64,000 nt of DNA from positions 1-64,000 of the forward strand of contig JASANE010019278.1 of assembly GCA_030248225.1 (NCBI GenBank), read 5' to 3'. The DNA comes from Trileptium ribeirensis. Its lineage: Eukaryota > Nematoda > Enoplea > Enoplida > Thoracostomopsidae. Within the stretch, counting starts at the first letter, position 1; each line of letters starts with the position of its first letter. The notes below the pieces were generated by a model. The model did no database searches, was not told where the DNA came from, and saw nothing but the letters and a program-made list of their open reading frames with translations. The position numbers were made by a program, and so were the translations under genes. This document shows positions 1-12,500 of this stretch, piece by piece.

Positions 1-2329
1 ATTTTGCCTTTTTTACTAAGCCTTTGGTTGTTTCTGCAACATTTTGACTCATAATTCTTACTGTTAGCAAGTGTGGATGGTGATCGAGTGTGTTGAAAAG
101 TATAATACTCCTCAGCTTCACGTTGCTTGAATAACATCCCTAGGGGTGACGGGCGAGGCCGCGTTAAGCTGTTCCTCATATTTTGCCTTTTTTACTAAGC
201 TCTTGGTTATTTCTGCAACATTTTGACTCATAATTCTTACTGTTAGCAAGTGTGGATGGTGATCGAGTGTGTTGAAAAGTATAATACTCCTCAGCTTCAC
301 GTTGCTTGAATAACATCCCTAGGGGTGACGGGCGAGGCCGCGTCAAGCTGTTCCTCATATTTTGCCTTTTTTACTACGCTCTTGGTTATTTCTGTAACAT
401 TTTGACCCATAATGCTTACTACTAGCAAGTGTGGATGATGGTCGATAGTGCTGAAGAGCATAATACTCTTCAGCTTCTCATTCTTTGAATAACGCCCCTA
501 GGGGTGACGAGCAGGGCCGCGGCAAGCTGTTCTTCATATTTTCCCTTTTTTACTAAGCCCTTGGTTATTTCTGCAACATTTTGACTCATAATGCTTACTG
601 TTAGCAAGTGTGGATGATGGTCGAGTGTGTTGATGAGTATAATACTCCTCAGCTTCTCGTTGCTTGAATAACATCCCTAGGGGTGACGGGCGAGGCCGCG
701 TCAAGCTGTTCCTCATATTTTGCTTTTTACTAAGCCCTTGGTTATTTCTGCAACATTTTGACTCATAATGCTTACTGTTACCAAGTGTGGATGATGGTCG
801 AGTGTGCTGAAGAGTATAATACTCCTCAGCTTCTCGTTGCTTGAATAATATTCCTAGGGTGACGGGCAGGGCCGCAGCAAGCTGTTCTTCATATTTTCCC
901 TATTTTACTAAGCCGTTGGTTGTTTCTGCAACATTTTGACTCATAATTCTTACTGTTAGCAAGTGTGGATGGTGATCGAGTGTGTTGAAAAGTATAATAC
1001 TCCTCAGCTTCTCGTTGCTTGAATAATATTCCTAGGGTGACGGGCAGGGCCACGGCAAGCTGTTCCTCATATTTTCCCTATTTTACTAAGCCTTTGGTTG
1101 CTTCTGCAACATTTTGACTCATAATTCTTACTGTTAGCAAGTGTGGATGGTGATCGAGTTTGTTGAAAAGTATAATACTCCTCAGCTTCTCGTTGCTTGA
1201 ATAACATCCCTAGGGGTGACGGGCGAGGCTGCGTCAAGCTGTTCCTCATATTTTGCCTTTTTTACTAAGCTCTTGGTTATTTCTGCAACATTTTGACTCA
1301 TAATGCTTACTGTTAGCAAGTGTGGATGATGGTCGATAGTGCTGAAGAGCATAATACTCTTCAGCTTCTCATTCTTTGAATAACGCCCCTAGGGGTGACG
1401 AGCAGGGCCGCGGCAAGCTGTTCTTCATATTTTCCCTTTTTTACTAAGCCCTTGGTTATTTCTGCAATATTTTGACTCATAATGCTTACTGTTAGCAATT
1501 GTGGATGATGGTCGAGCGTGCTGAAGAGTATAATACTTCTCAGCTTCTCTTTGCTTGAATAACATCCCTAGGCGTGACGGGCATAGCCGAGGCAAATTGT
1601 TCCTCATATTTTTCCTTTTTACTAAGCTCTTGGTTATTTCTGCAACATTTTGACTCATAATGCTTACTACTAGCAATTGTGGATGATGACGAGTGCGTTG
1701 AAAAGATAATACTTCTCAGCTTCTCTTTGCTTGAATAACATCCCTAGGCGTGACGGGCATAGCCGAGGCAAATTGTTCCTCATATTTTTCCTTTTTACTA
1801 AGCCTTTGGTTGTTTCTGCAACATTTTGACTCATAATTTTTACTGTTAGCAAGTGTGGATGGTGATCGAGTGTGTTGAAAAGTATAATACTCCTCAGCTT
1901 CTCGTTGCTTGAATAACATCCCTAGGGGTGTCGGGCGAGGCCGCGTCAAGCTGTTCCTCATATTTTGCTTTTTTTACTAAGCTCTTGGTTATTTATGCAA
2001 CATTTTGGCTCATAATGCTTACTACTAGCAAGTGTGGATGATGGTCGATAGTGCTGAAGAGCGTAATACTCTTCAGCTTCTCATTCTTTGAATAATGCCC
2101 CTAGGGGTGACGAGCAGGGCCGCGGCAAGCTGTTCTTCATATTTTCCCTTTTTTACTAAGCCCTTGGTTATTTCTGCAACATTTTGACTCATAATGCTTA
2201 CTGTTAGCAAGTGTGGATGATGGTCGAGTGTGTTGAAGAGTATAATACTCCTCAGCTTCTCGTTGCTTGAATAGCATTCCTAGGGGTGATGGGCATAGCC
2301 GAGGCAAATTGTTCCTCTTATTTTTCCTT

Positions 2330-4290
2330 TTTACTAAGCGCGTGGTTATTTCTGCAGCATTTTGACTCAGAATACTTACTGTAAACAAGAGTGGATGATG
2401 GTCGAGTGTGCTGATGAGTATAATACTCCTCAGCTTGTTGTTGCTTGAATAACATCCATAGAGGTGACGGGCAGGCCGCGGCAAGATGTTCCTCATATTT
2501 TCCTTTTTTTACTAAGCCCTTGGTTATTTCTGCAACATTTTGACTCATAATGCTTACTGTTAGCAAGTGTGGATGATGGTCAAGTGTGTTGAAGAGTATA
2601 ATACTCCTCAGCTTCTCGTTGCTTGAATAACATCTCTAGGGGGTGGCGGGCATAGCCGAGGCAAATTGTTCCTCATATTTTTCCTTTTTACTAAGCGCGT
2701 GGTTATTTCTGCAGCATTTTGACTCATAATGCTTACTGTTAGCAAGTGTGGATGATGGTCGAGTGTGCTGAAGAGTATAATGCCCTTCAGCTTCTCATTG
2801 TTTGAATAACGCCCCTAGGGGTGACGGGCAGGGCCGCGGCAAGCTGTTCTTCATATTGTCCCTTTTTTACTAAGCCCTTGGTTATTTCTGCAACATTTTG
2901 ACTCATAATGCTTACTGTTAGCAAGTGTGGATGGTGGTCGAGTGTGTTGAAGAGTATAATACTCCTCAGCTTCTCGTTGCTTGAATAACATCACTAGGGG
3001 TGACGGGCGACGCCGTGTCAAGCTGTCCCTCATATTTTCCCTTTTTTACTAAGCTCTTGGTTATTTCTGCAACATTTGGACTCATAATGCTTACTGTTAG
3101 CAAGTGTAGATGATGGTCGAGTGCATTGAGGAGTATAATACGTCTCAGCTTCTCTTTGCTTGAATAACATCCCTAGGGGTCGCGGGCATAGCCGAGGCAA
3201 ATTGTTCCTCATATTTTTCCTTTTTACTAAGCGCGTGGTTATTTCTGCAACATTTTGACTCAGAATTCTTACTGTAAACAATAGTGGATGATGGTCGAGT
3301 GTGCTGATGAGTATAATACTCCTCAGCTTCTCGTTGCTTGAATAACATCAATAGAGGTGACGGGCAGGCCGCGGCAAGATGTTCCTCATATTTTCCTTTT
3401 TTTAGTAAGCCCTTGGTTATTTCTGAAACATTTTGACTCATAATGCTTACTGTTAGCAAGTGTGGATGGTGGTCGAGTGTGTTGAAGAGTATAATACTCC
3501 TCAGCGTCTCGTTGCTTGAATAACGCACCTAGGGGTGACGGGCAGGGCCGCGGCAAGCTGTTCTTCATATTTTCCTTTTTTTAATAAGCCCTTGGTTATT
3601 TCTGCAAGATTTTGACTCATACTGCTTACTGTTAGCAAGTGTGGATAGTGGCCGAGTGTGTTGAAGAGTATAATACTCCTCAGCTCGTTTCTTGAATAAC
3701 ATTCCTAGGGGTGACGGGCGAGGCCGCGTCAAGCCGTTCCTCATATTTTCCCTTTTTTACTAAGCTCTTGGTTATTTCTGCAACGTTTTGACTCATAATG
3801 CTTACTACTAGCAAGTGCGGATGATGGTCGAGTTTGCTGAAGAGTATAATGCTCTTCAGCTTCTCATTGTTTGAATAACGCCCCTAGGGGTGACGGGCAG
3901 GGCCGCGGCAAGCTGTTCTTCATATTTTTAATTTTTACTAAGCCCTTTGTTTATTTCTGCAACATTTTGACTCATAATGCTTACTGTTAGCAAGTGTGGA
4001 TGGTGGTCGAGTGTGTTGAAGAGTATAATACTCCTCAGCTTCTCGTTGTTGGAATAACATCCCTAGGGGGTGGCAGGCATAGCCGAGGGAAATTGTTCCT
4101 CATATTTTTCCTTTTTACTAAGCGCGTGGTTATTTCTGCACCATTTTGACTCAGAATGCTTACTGTAAACAAGAGTGGATGATGGTCGAGTGTGCTGATG
4201 AGTATAATACTCCTCAGTTTGTTGTTGCTTGAATAACATCCATAGAGGTGACGGGCAGGCCGCGGCAAGCTGTTCCTCATATTTTCCTTT
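2330..4290. repeat. Five-monomer higher-order repeat (~892 bp) in the satellite
   Basis: A distinctive monomer variant containing ctgtaaacaa and a shortened GGGCAGGCCGCGGC end recurs with its marker at 2381, 3274 and 4165, spacings of 893 and 891 bp. A second variant (gtcgatagtgctgaagagc) occurs at 441, 1332 and 2044, spacings of 891 and 712 bp. These fit five- and four-monomer blocks amplified as units. Confidence 0.75.
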
Positions 4291-4454
4291 TTTACTAAGC
4301 CCTTGGTTATTTCTGCAACATTTTGACTCATAATGCTTACTGTTAGCAAGTGTGGATGATGGTCGAGTGTGCTGAAGAGTATAATACTCCTCAGCTTCTC
4401 GTTGCTTGAATAATGTTCCTAGGGGCTACGGGCAGGGCCGCGGCAAGCTGTTCC

Positions 4455-6730
4455 TCATATTTTCCCTTTTTTACTAAGCCCTTGGTTATTTCTGCAACAT
4501 TTTGACTCATAATGCTTACTGTTAGCAAGTGTGGATGATGGTCGAGTGTGCTGAAGAGTATAATACTCCTCAGCTTCTCGTTGCTTGAATAACGTCCCTA
4601 GGGGTGACGGGCGGGGCCGCGGCAAGCTGTTCCTCATATCTTCCTTTTTTAATAAGCCCTTGGTTATTAATGCAACATTTTGACTCGTAATGCTTACTGT
4701 TGGCAAGTGTGGATGATGTTCGAGTGTGCTGAAGAGTATAATACTCCTCAGCTTCTCGTTGCTTGAATAACGTCCCTAGGGGTGACGGGCAGGGACGTGG
4801 CAAGCTGTTCCTCATATTTTCCCTTTTTTATAAGCCCTTGGTTATTTCTGCAACATTTTGACTCATAATGCTTACTGTTAGCAAGTGTGGATGATGGTCG
4901 AGTGTGCTGAAGAGTATAATACTCTTCAGCTTCTCATTGCTTGAATAATGTTCCTAGGGGCTACGGGCAGGGCCGCGGCAAGCTGTTCCTCATATTTTCC
5001 CTTTTTCAAGAAGCCTCATAATGCTTACTGTTAGCAAGTGTGGATGATGGTCGAGTGTGCTGAAGAGTATAATACTCCTCAGCTTCTCGTTGCTTGAATA
5101 ACGTCCCTAGGGGTGACGGGCGGGGCCGCGGCAAGCTGTTCCTCATATTTTCCCTTTTTCAATAAGCCCTTGGTTATTAATGCAACATTTTGACTCATAA
5201 TGCTTCCTGTTAGCAAGTGTGGATAATGTTCGAGTGTGCTGAAGTGTATGATACTCCTCAGCTCTTCGTTGCTCGAATAACGTCCCTAGGAGTGACGGGC
5301 AGGGCCGCGGCAAGCTGTTCCTCATATTTTCCCTTTTTTAATAAGCCCTTGGTTATTTCTGCAACATTTTGACTCATAATGCTTCCTGTTAGCAAGTGTG
5401 GATGATGGTCGAGTGTGCTGAAGAGTATAATACTCCTCAGCTTCTCGTTGCTTGAATAACGTCCCTAGGGGTGACGGGCGGGGCCGCGGCAAGCTGTTCC
5501 TCATATTTTCCCTTTTTCAATAAGCCCTTGGTTATTAATGCAACATTTTGACTCATAATGCTTACTGTTAGCAAGTGTGGATGATGGTCGAGTGTGCTGA
5601 GGAGTATAATACTCCTCAGCTTCTCGTTGCTTGAATAACGTCCCTCAGGGTGACGGGCAGGGACGCGGCAAGCTGTTCCTCATATTTTCCCTTTTTTAAT
5701 AAGCCCTTGGTTATTTCTGCAACATTTTGACTCATAATGCTTACTGTTAGCAACTGTGGATGATGGTCGAGTGTGCTGAAGCGTATAATACTCCTCAGCT
5801 TCTCGTTGCTTGAATAACGTCCCTAGGGGTGACGGGCGGGGCCGCGGCAAGCTGTTCCTCATATCTTCCTTTTTTAATAAGCCCTTGGTTATTAATGCAA
5901 CATTTTGACTCGTAATGCTTACTGTTAGCAAGTGCGGATGATTGTCGAGCGTGCTGAAGAGTATAATACTCGTCAGCTTCTCATTGCTTGAATAACGTTC
6001 CTAGGGGTGACGGACAGGGCCGCCCAAGCTGTTCCTCATATTTTCCCTTTTTACTAAGCCCTTGGTTATTTCTGCAACATTTTGACTCATAATGCTTACT
6101 GTTAGCAAGTGTGGATGATGGTCGAGTGTGCTGAAGAGTATAATACTCCTCAGCTTCTCGTTGCTTGAATAACGTCCCTAGGGGTGACGGGCGGGGCCGC
6201 GGCAAGCTGTTCCTCATATTTTCCCTTTTTCAAGAAGCCTCATAATGCTTACTGTTAGCAAGTGTGGATGATGGTCGAGTGTGCTGAAGAATATAATACT
6301 CCTCAGCTTCTCGTTGCTTGAATAACGTCCCTAGGGGTGACGGGCGGGGCCGCGGCAAGCTGTTCCTCATATTTTCCCTTTTTCAATAAGCCCTTGGTTA
6401 TTAATGCAACATTTTGACTCATAATGCTTCCTGTTAGCAAGTGTGGATGATGTTCGAGTGTGCTGAAGTGTATGATACTCCTCAGCTCCTCGTTGCTTGA
6501 ATAACGTCCCTAGGAGTGACGGGCAGGGCCACGGCAAGCTATTCCTCATATTTTCCCTTTTTTAATAAGCCCTTGGTTATTTCTGCAACATTTTGACTCA
6601 TAATGCTTCCTGTTAGCAAGTGTGGATGATGGTCGAGTGTGCTGAAGTGTATGATACTCCTCAGCTCCTTGTTGCTTGAATAACGTCCCTAGGGGTGACG
6701 GGCAGGGCCGCCGCAAGCTGTTCTTCATAT
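4455..6730. repeat. Seven-monomer higher-order repeat (1224 bp) in the satellite
   Basis: A monomer that has lost about 33 bp, with the junction ctttttcaagaagcctcata, occurs at 5001 and again at 6225, exactly 1224 bp apart. Neighbouring monomers match pairwise at the same offset (4455 with 5680, 5143 with 6367). This is a block of seven monomers, one shortened, duplicated in tandem. Confidence 0.75.
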
Positions 6731-7884
6731 TTTCCCTTTTTTAATAAGCCCTTGGTTATTTCTGCAACATTTTGACTCATAATGCTTCCTGTTAGCAAGT
6801 GTGGATGATGGTCGAGTGTGCTGAAGTGTATGATACTCCTCAGCTCCTCGTTGCTTGAATAACGTCCCTAGGGGTGACGGTCAGGGCCGCGGCAAGCTGT
6901 TCCTCATATTTTCCCTTTTTCAATAAGCCCTTGGTTATTTATTCAACATTTTGACTCATAATGCTTACTGTTAGCAAGTGTGGATGATGGTCGAGTGTGC
7001 TGAAGAGTATAATACTCCTCAGCTTCTCGTTGCTTGAATAACGTCCCTAGGGGTGACGGGCAGGGCCGCGGCAAGCTGTTCCTCATATTTTCCCTTTTTT
7101 AATAAGCCGTTGGTTATTTATTCAACATTTTGACTCATAATGCTTACTGTTAGCAAGTGTGGATGATGTTCGAGTGTGATGAAGTGTATGATACTCCTCA
7201 GCTCCTCGTTGTTTGAATAACGTCCCTAGGGGTGACGGGCGGGGCCGCGGCAAGCTGTTCCTCATATTTTCCCTTTTTCAATAAGCCCTTGGTTATTAAT
7301 GCAACATTTTGACTCATAATGCTTCCTGTTAGCAAGTGTGGATGATGTTAGAGTGTGCTGAAGTGTATGATACTCCTCAGCTCCTCGTTGCTTGAATAAC
7401 GTCCCTAGGGGTGACGGGCAGGGCCGCGGCAAGCTGTTCTTCATATTTCCCTTTTTTAATAAGCCCTTGGTTATTAATGCAACATTTTGACTCATTATGC
7501 TTCCTGTTAGCAAGTGTGGATGATGTTAGAGTGTGCTGAAGTGTATGATACTCCTCAGCTCCTCGTTGCTTGAATAACGTCCCTAGGGGTGACGGGCAGG
7601 GCCGCGGCAAGCTGTTCTTCATATTTTCCCTTTTTAAATAAGCCCTTGGTTATTTCTGCAACATTTTGACTCATAATGCTTCCTGTTAGCAAGTGTGGAT
7701 GATGGTCGAGTGTGCTGAAGTGTATGATACTCCTCAGTTCCTCGTTGTTTGAATAACGTCCCTAGGGGTGACGGGCAGGGCCGCGGCAAGCTGTTCCTCA
7801 TATTTTCCCTTTTTAATAAGCCCTTGGGTATTTATTCAACATTTTGACTCATAATGCTTACTGTTAGCAAGTGTGGATGATGTT

Positions 7885-7990
7885 CGAGTGTCTAAGAGAT
7901 TATACCCAGTTCCTCGTTGTCTTTAAAATTCCATAGGGCGCCGCGGATCCCCCCCCTACCCCTTTGTTCCCTCATATTTTCCCTTTTTAA
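7885..7990. other. Rearranged block with C-run near the satellite edge
   Basis: The monomer starting near 7860 is scrambled. The usual GC-rich end is replaced by ggcgccgcggatccccccc before the T-rich start resumes at about 7975. It is either an old rearrangement near the array edge or an assembly artefact. It is the only long C-run in the array. Confidence 0.5.
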
Positions 7991-8135
7991 TAAGCCCTTG
8001 GGTATTTATTCAACATTTTGACTATATGCTTACTGTTAGCAAGTGTGCTGAAGAGTATAATACTCCTCAGCTTCTCGTTGCTTGAATAACATCCCTAGGG
8101 GGTGGCGGGCATAGCCGAGGCAAATTGTTCCTCAC

Positions 8136-9308
8136 ATGTTATCTTTTTTTACCTTGGTAACCGGACAATTTGACAAAACGTAGTCCATGTGAACTTTACA
8201 ACTTAGCTTTACTGACTTTAATAAAGAGATGATGGTCACTACGTATATTTGACCAGAATGTATGAATTTTGTTTACGAATTACTATGATCTCGGCACCAG
8301 CAAACTTCAAATTTTTGTAGTAAATGTGCTCTTTAGTAGTGTTCTTATTGTTGCAATTTATGTTTTTGAATATGTGTGCCGATATAGAACAGGAACTGAC
8401 ATGCGTCACTTAGGAGTGACCGAGTACCCACTGTGACCCATTGGGATCTGGACCGATAATGTTTTACAGACCTACCGATGACCCATGGAAGAACCGCAAC
8501 ACACCAGCGACCCATCTGAGCTATCAATGCTACTTATTGACTGAACATGCCAAAAAATCCATGATTTAACGACTAGGTAACAGTAAACAGATATACGCAT
8601 AATATAATATTATATATATGTATACATGTATACATACACATATATATCGATTATCAGTTAACCTTACGTATATAGTATCTCACCAAATTCGATAATGTGT
8701 TTAACGGCAAAAATATTGTAATTACTCTTTGACAACTGTCCGTTGAAATCTGTATAGGGTAAAATTTTGTGGCATAGGATATACCTGCACAGTTACCATA
8801 ATTAAGATGTATATAACTTTTCTGTGTTTTAAAATTCCATAGTTATTACAAAAAGAATATATGGGTAGTTATAAATCGAAATCATAATAGTGTTGGTCGG
8901 TAGGTTGGGATTATTTTGTATCGGATAGACATTAAAAAAACTAATGCCGTTAACATCAACATTTGGTTATTAACAAATTGAGGCGGAACGAAGTAATGCT
9001 ATTAAGTAAAGTGCAAAATTGTTTCGATTTGCAGTTTATGGTCAGTGTTTATGTAGCCCACATTACACATGAGGCGTTCACAAATTATTTTGGCCGGCCG
9101 TAAATTATTCGAGGAATGCATAAACAGCTTCTCTAAATTTGGGAATACTAGTGCCTGGCATTTTTGGAGCCTCTAAAAACGGGTTTTGCCTGCAAAAATT
9201 TTTGCCTTCGGCCCCTTGGATGTCCCTGGAAATTTTTTTTATTTTCCCTTTTAAAAGACTCTCACGTGAGATAAAAATTGAGCATATTCCTTTAAAACCC
9301 CATTCTAA
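8136..9308. other. Gene-free AT-rich spacer
   Basis: I see no coding region here. It contains an alternating TA/TG microsatellite at about 8606-8650. A segment near 9150-9260 (cctgcaaaaatttttgcc and neighbours) resembles generic interspersed repeat sequence. Confidence 0.5.
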
Positions 9309-9403
9309 AGGCGTGTTCACACGCTCAAACTTTTTGCTGAAATTTTGAGCTAAAAATTTGAGCTCAAAATTTGATCAAAAAGTTTGAGCGTGTGGACACG
9401 CCT
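9309..9403. mobile_element. 95-bp hairpin MITE with TAA target duplication
   Basis: The whole segment is one near-perfect inverted repeat. It starts AGGCGTGTTCACACGC and ends GCGTGTGGACACGCCT, with arms of about 45 bp meeting around gagctaaaaatttgagctc. It is flanked on both sides by TAA (9306-9308 and 9404-9406), which fits the 3-bp TWA duplication of PIF/Harbinger elements. That superfamily assignment is an inference. A transcript would fold into a long hairpin. Confidence 0.75.
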
Positions 9404-9861
9404 TAAATTTGTTTAAAAGTTGGATTAAAACATTGCTCTTTAATGCAATAATATCGTCTTTGCACCGCTTTTGAGACGATTTATAACTATTTCAGGGCTT
9501 TTCATTAAAGACGCTGTGAAAATTTTTATATAATACGATCCACATTTTATGTCAGCTGAATCCGGCTCATCCTGGTTGCGAACCAAAGAAGCCTGGCTTT
9601 TGGACCTTTGCAAATTTTTTCAGGTTATGAAAAAATAAGAACATTGACTCAACGTGTTGACTATGGGATCAAATATATATAGCTCTTAAATGCTAAATTT
9701 TGCAGTAGAGCGTACGGTCACTTTGCCTAATAAATATTGTATCCGTGCTGGCGAAATATATATGTATTTAACGTTTTGTTCGTTAAGAACATGATCGCTG
9801 GCAAAAACCCGAACGACCGGGAAAAGTTTGTCGTTGTGAATGAAAAATTAGTTCTTTATAA

Positions 9862-9887
9862 AGACTGTCAAAGTGAAGAAATTCAAC

Positions 9888-9963
<76 letters not shown>

Positions 9964-10068
9964 ACGAGATTCCTACTGTCCTTATCTACTATCTAGCGAA
10001 GCCACAGCCATGGGAACGGGTACCGCGAAGTCGGCGGGGAAAGAAGATCCTGTTGAGCTTGACTCTAA
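9862..10068 (+). pseudogene. 28S rRNA fragment, decayed
   Basis: About 200 bp match the highly conserved 28S core, including GACTGTCAAAGTGAAGAAAT, AACCAAGCGCGGGTAAACGG, TATGACTCTCTTAAGGTAGC and CTATCTACTATCTAGCGA. The segment covering the R2 insertion site (between 9930 and 9931) and the I-PpoI site is intact. After gtgacgc about 16 conserved bases are missing (the usual gcatgaatggatta stretch), and the part after gggaacggg is diverged. It is therefore a dispersed pseudogene fragment and not part of a working rDNA unit. A CR1-type element begins about 140 bp downstream. Confidence 0.85.
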
Positions 10069-10206
10069 TAGCTTTCGCTAATAGTAGACTTGTCGATGGT
10101 AAGCGTTACAACGTGGATTATGAATATATTACGCATAATGGTAAAGTTACATTACAGGTAAACTAGAGCAGGGGGTAAATACACATTTATTTTGTAATAG
10201 TCACAT

Positions 10207-11915
10207 TGAGTGTATGTTTTTAATGCCCGGAGTCTGTGTAACAAAATTCCTGAGCTTGAATCTTTTTCGCTCAGTAAACTATTCCAGCTTTTAGCTATTT
10301 ATGAGCCATGGCTTAGTAACGAATTCCCCACTTCATTATTTGACTGTGGAAATTATACATTTTATCGTAAAGACACAATCGAAGGCAGAGGCGGCAGAGT
10401 AACTTTCTTCGTTTACAAAAACATAACGCATACCGTCGCTAGGATTTCAGCGCCAGAATTTGACTCGCTGGAAATTATAGCGCTTGATATTTTTGTTCCT
10501 ACAAAACTTAGGGTGGCATGTGTATATAGGCCACCGCAATGCGAGGCTGCGCATATGGCGTGTTTGTGTAGCTACTGAAAACGACTGTGTGAGGTTACCT
10601 GTCCTGTTACTATACTAGGTGATTTTAATTTACCCGATATTAGCTGGACAGAACATTCTTGGTGAAAAACTTCTATTAACACTCGCTTCATGGACAACAT
10701 CTAAGAATTAGTCTTATGTCAGATGGTATTATTTCCACACGAATGGAGAATTGCATTGATCTGGTGTTGACATCACCGTTGAATGTCTCAAGCGTAACTA
10801 GAGGGGAAGAACTTTCCGAACATGCATCGGTTCAATTTTATGTATCAGGATTTATTAACAGTGATACAGCGAGTCAGCCCATGTTTGTTTACGATTTTAC
10901 GAACACTGATTTTCAAAACCTAAATAACTATTTGTTTTCAGGTCATTGGGATATTGTTTTGAACAGTTTATTTACGATAGAAGAGAAGTGGTATATCTTT
11001 ACACCGATTTTAAGCGAAACTGTTGAACAATTCATACCTAAACTAAAGGTAGACTCCAAAAAGGTAGTTTTAGGTGTCCTCTTTTTATGAGGAAGCTGCT
11101 CAAACGAAAAGCAAAGCTATGGAGGATAAGCAAACTAACCTCAAATTTCAATGACTACAACAAACTTAATTTAAAATGCTCTAAGGGTATTGCTCGTTTC
11201 AAACGTGCGCGAGAAACGAACGTTATTAGCAGTGGTAATCGTAATGATACGTTAAAAACAGATTGTACTCCAAATCAGGTATTGGTGCTTTGCGTGCATC
11301 AAACGGTGGATTAGTTATTGACGACAAAACTCGCACTAATATTTTGGCGACCCCTTTTGTTTCAGTTTTGGTTAATGACGCCGAACAGTATCCAACAGTT
11401 TAAACCACTATTGTTTCTGATAATAACTTGGCTTGGGTTATCTTTTCTCCACAAATTGTGCATAAATTTATGGAATGTTTGAAATCAAAACATAGCCCCT
11501 CTCACGACGGCTATACACAATATTTTCTTAAGAATGCCTGGGATTCGCTTTGTTTCCCTCTAGCCCATATTTTCGAGCAATTCATTGTAAATGCCCGCTT
11601 ATAAAGCACCTGGCTATGTGCTGACATATAAATTTAAATATAGACCTATATCATTACTTTCAAACTGTTGTAAAATTATGGAGTCCATTGTTAATAATTG
11701 TATACAGTCTTATTTGGGTTGCAATTATGTCATTAATCCAAACCAACACGGTTTTGTGTCAAAGAAATCAACATATAGCTACTTGAATCTGTAAACGATT
11801 GATCAAATGAATTATACAATGGAAAATCAGTTGATATTGCGTACATTGATTTTACAAAAGCGTTTGATACCGTTTCGCATGTCAAACTGCATCACAAAAT
11901 TAAAACATTGTCATT
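10207..11915 (+). pseudogene. CR1-like non-LTR retrotransposon relic, endonuclease and 5' part of RT
   Basis: This is a decayed plus-strand ORF2. The apurinic endonuclease is recognisable by NARSLCNKIPELE, LLAIYEPWL, YRKD, VACVYRPP, ILGDFNLPDISW (near 10610) and DLVLTSPLN. The linker follows, with basic RKLLKRKAKLWR. The reverse transcriptase start is seen in YRPISLLSNCCKIMES (near 11640), NQHGFVSKKST and AYIDFTKAFDTVSH (near 11850). Several stops and frameshifts break the frame: TGA at 10576-10578, TGA near 10663 and TAA near 10703. Sequence after the AFD motif is not recognisable, so the copy is cut off there. The CR1/L2/Rex-like group is inferred from motif spelling. It is non-functional. 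Confidence 0.8.
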
Positions 11916-12500
11916 TTTGAAACCGAGAGAGCGAAGGTTCCACTAAAGGGGCTAGGGGGAAACCGTGAAATTTTTGTGTGTCGTATTTATAGCTCATCGT
12001 CAGGTAGAAGGAATTCCATAAAATATTTTTGTTTGAAAGCAAAAGTGACGACAATGCGCCCTTCAGTTGAAAGGGGCTTTTTAGGACTCTTTGCCAAATC
12101 TGGCCGTACCGACGTCAGTGTTTCGCAGCGCATATCTCCCGACACAGCTTTCGCGTCAAAAAACTGACACCATACAGAATAACTCATCGACATCTCCAAC
12201 TTTGTTCAACATCAAATTTTGTGGGACCATTCCCTGGGCAGCTGCGGCCCCTAACCTTCGTGAACCTTTTATCAGAAATATCAATGTTTCAAATTTCGGC
12301 AAGTTATTGTACGTTTTACTTGACAACGTTTGTCTATTACGTTATCAAGCTAGTACGACACGGACACGAAGATTTTGTTATTTAGGGTCCAACTTGACTA
12401 TATTATACGTTTTCATAAATGGTTTTACGGCCGACGAACCCGATTTCCAAAATATAACGCCTATCATTTGTTTGGAAATGATTTCTGTGCAGGGCATTAC
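11916..12500. other. Unrecognised stretch
   Basis: Short open frames on both strands overlap here, but none has a recognisable motif or splice context. I see nothing to annotate. Confidence 0.3.

Larger units (their letters stand above)
1..8135. repeat. Satellite array, ~179-bp monomer, about 45 copies
   Basis: Head-to-tail monomers of about 179 bp run from the left edge to about 8135 and continue off the window. Each monomer has a T-rich start (tttttactaagcc), a central dyad (gctgaagagtataatactcctcagc is its 25-bp consensus; arms GCTGAAGAGTAT and ATACTCCTCAGC), a CCTAGG palindrome and a GC-rich end (gggccgcggcaagctg). Monomers differ by substitutions and a few indels. Diagnostic variants recur every ~892 bp (five monomers) in the left half and every 1224 bp (seven monomers, one shortened) in the right half, so the array has higher-order structure. 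The minus-strand open frames of 60-127 codons are by-products of the repeat and are not genes. A centromeric or heterochromatic location is an inference. Confidence 0.97.

Noticed and set aside
118..7622. Many minus-strand ORFs of 60-127 codons with similar sequences, looking like a protein repeat family
   Set aside because: They recur at the 179-bp satellite period and their frames end wherever the monomer changes length. The period is not a multiple of three, so they are by-products of the repeat.
1..8135. CRISPR-like array
   Set aside because: The repeats are whole 179-bp tandem monomers with no unique spacers, in a eukaryotic setting.
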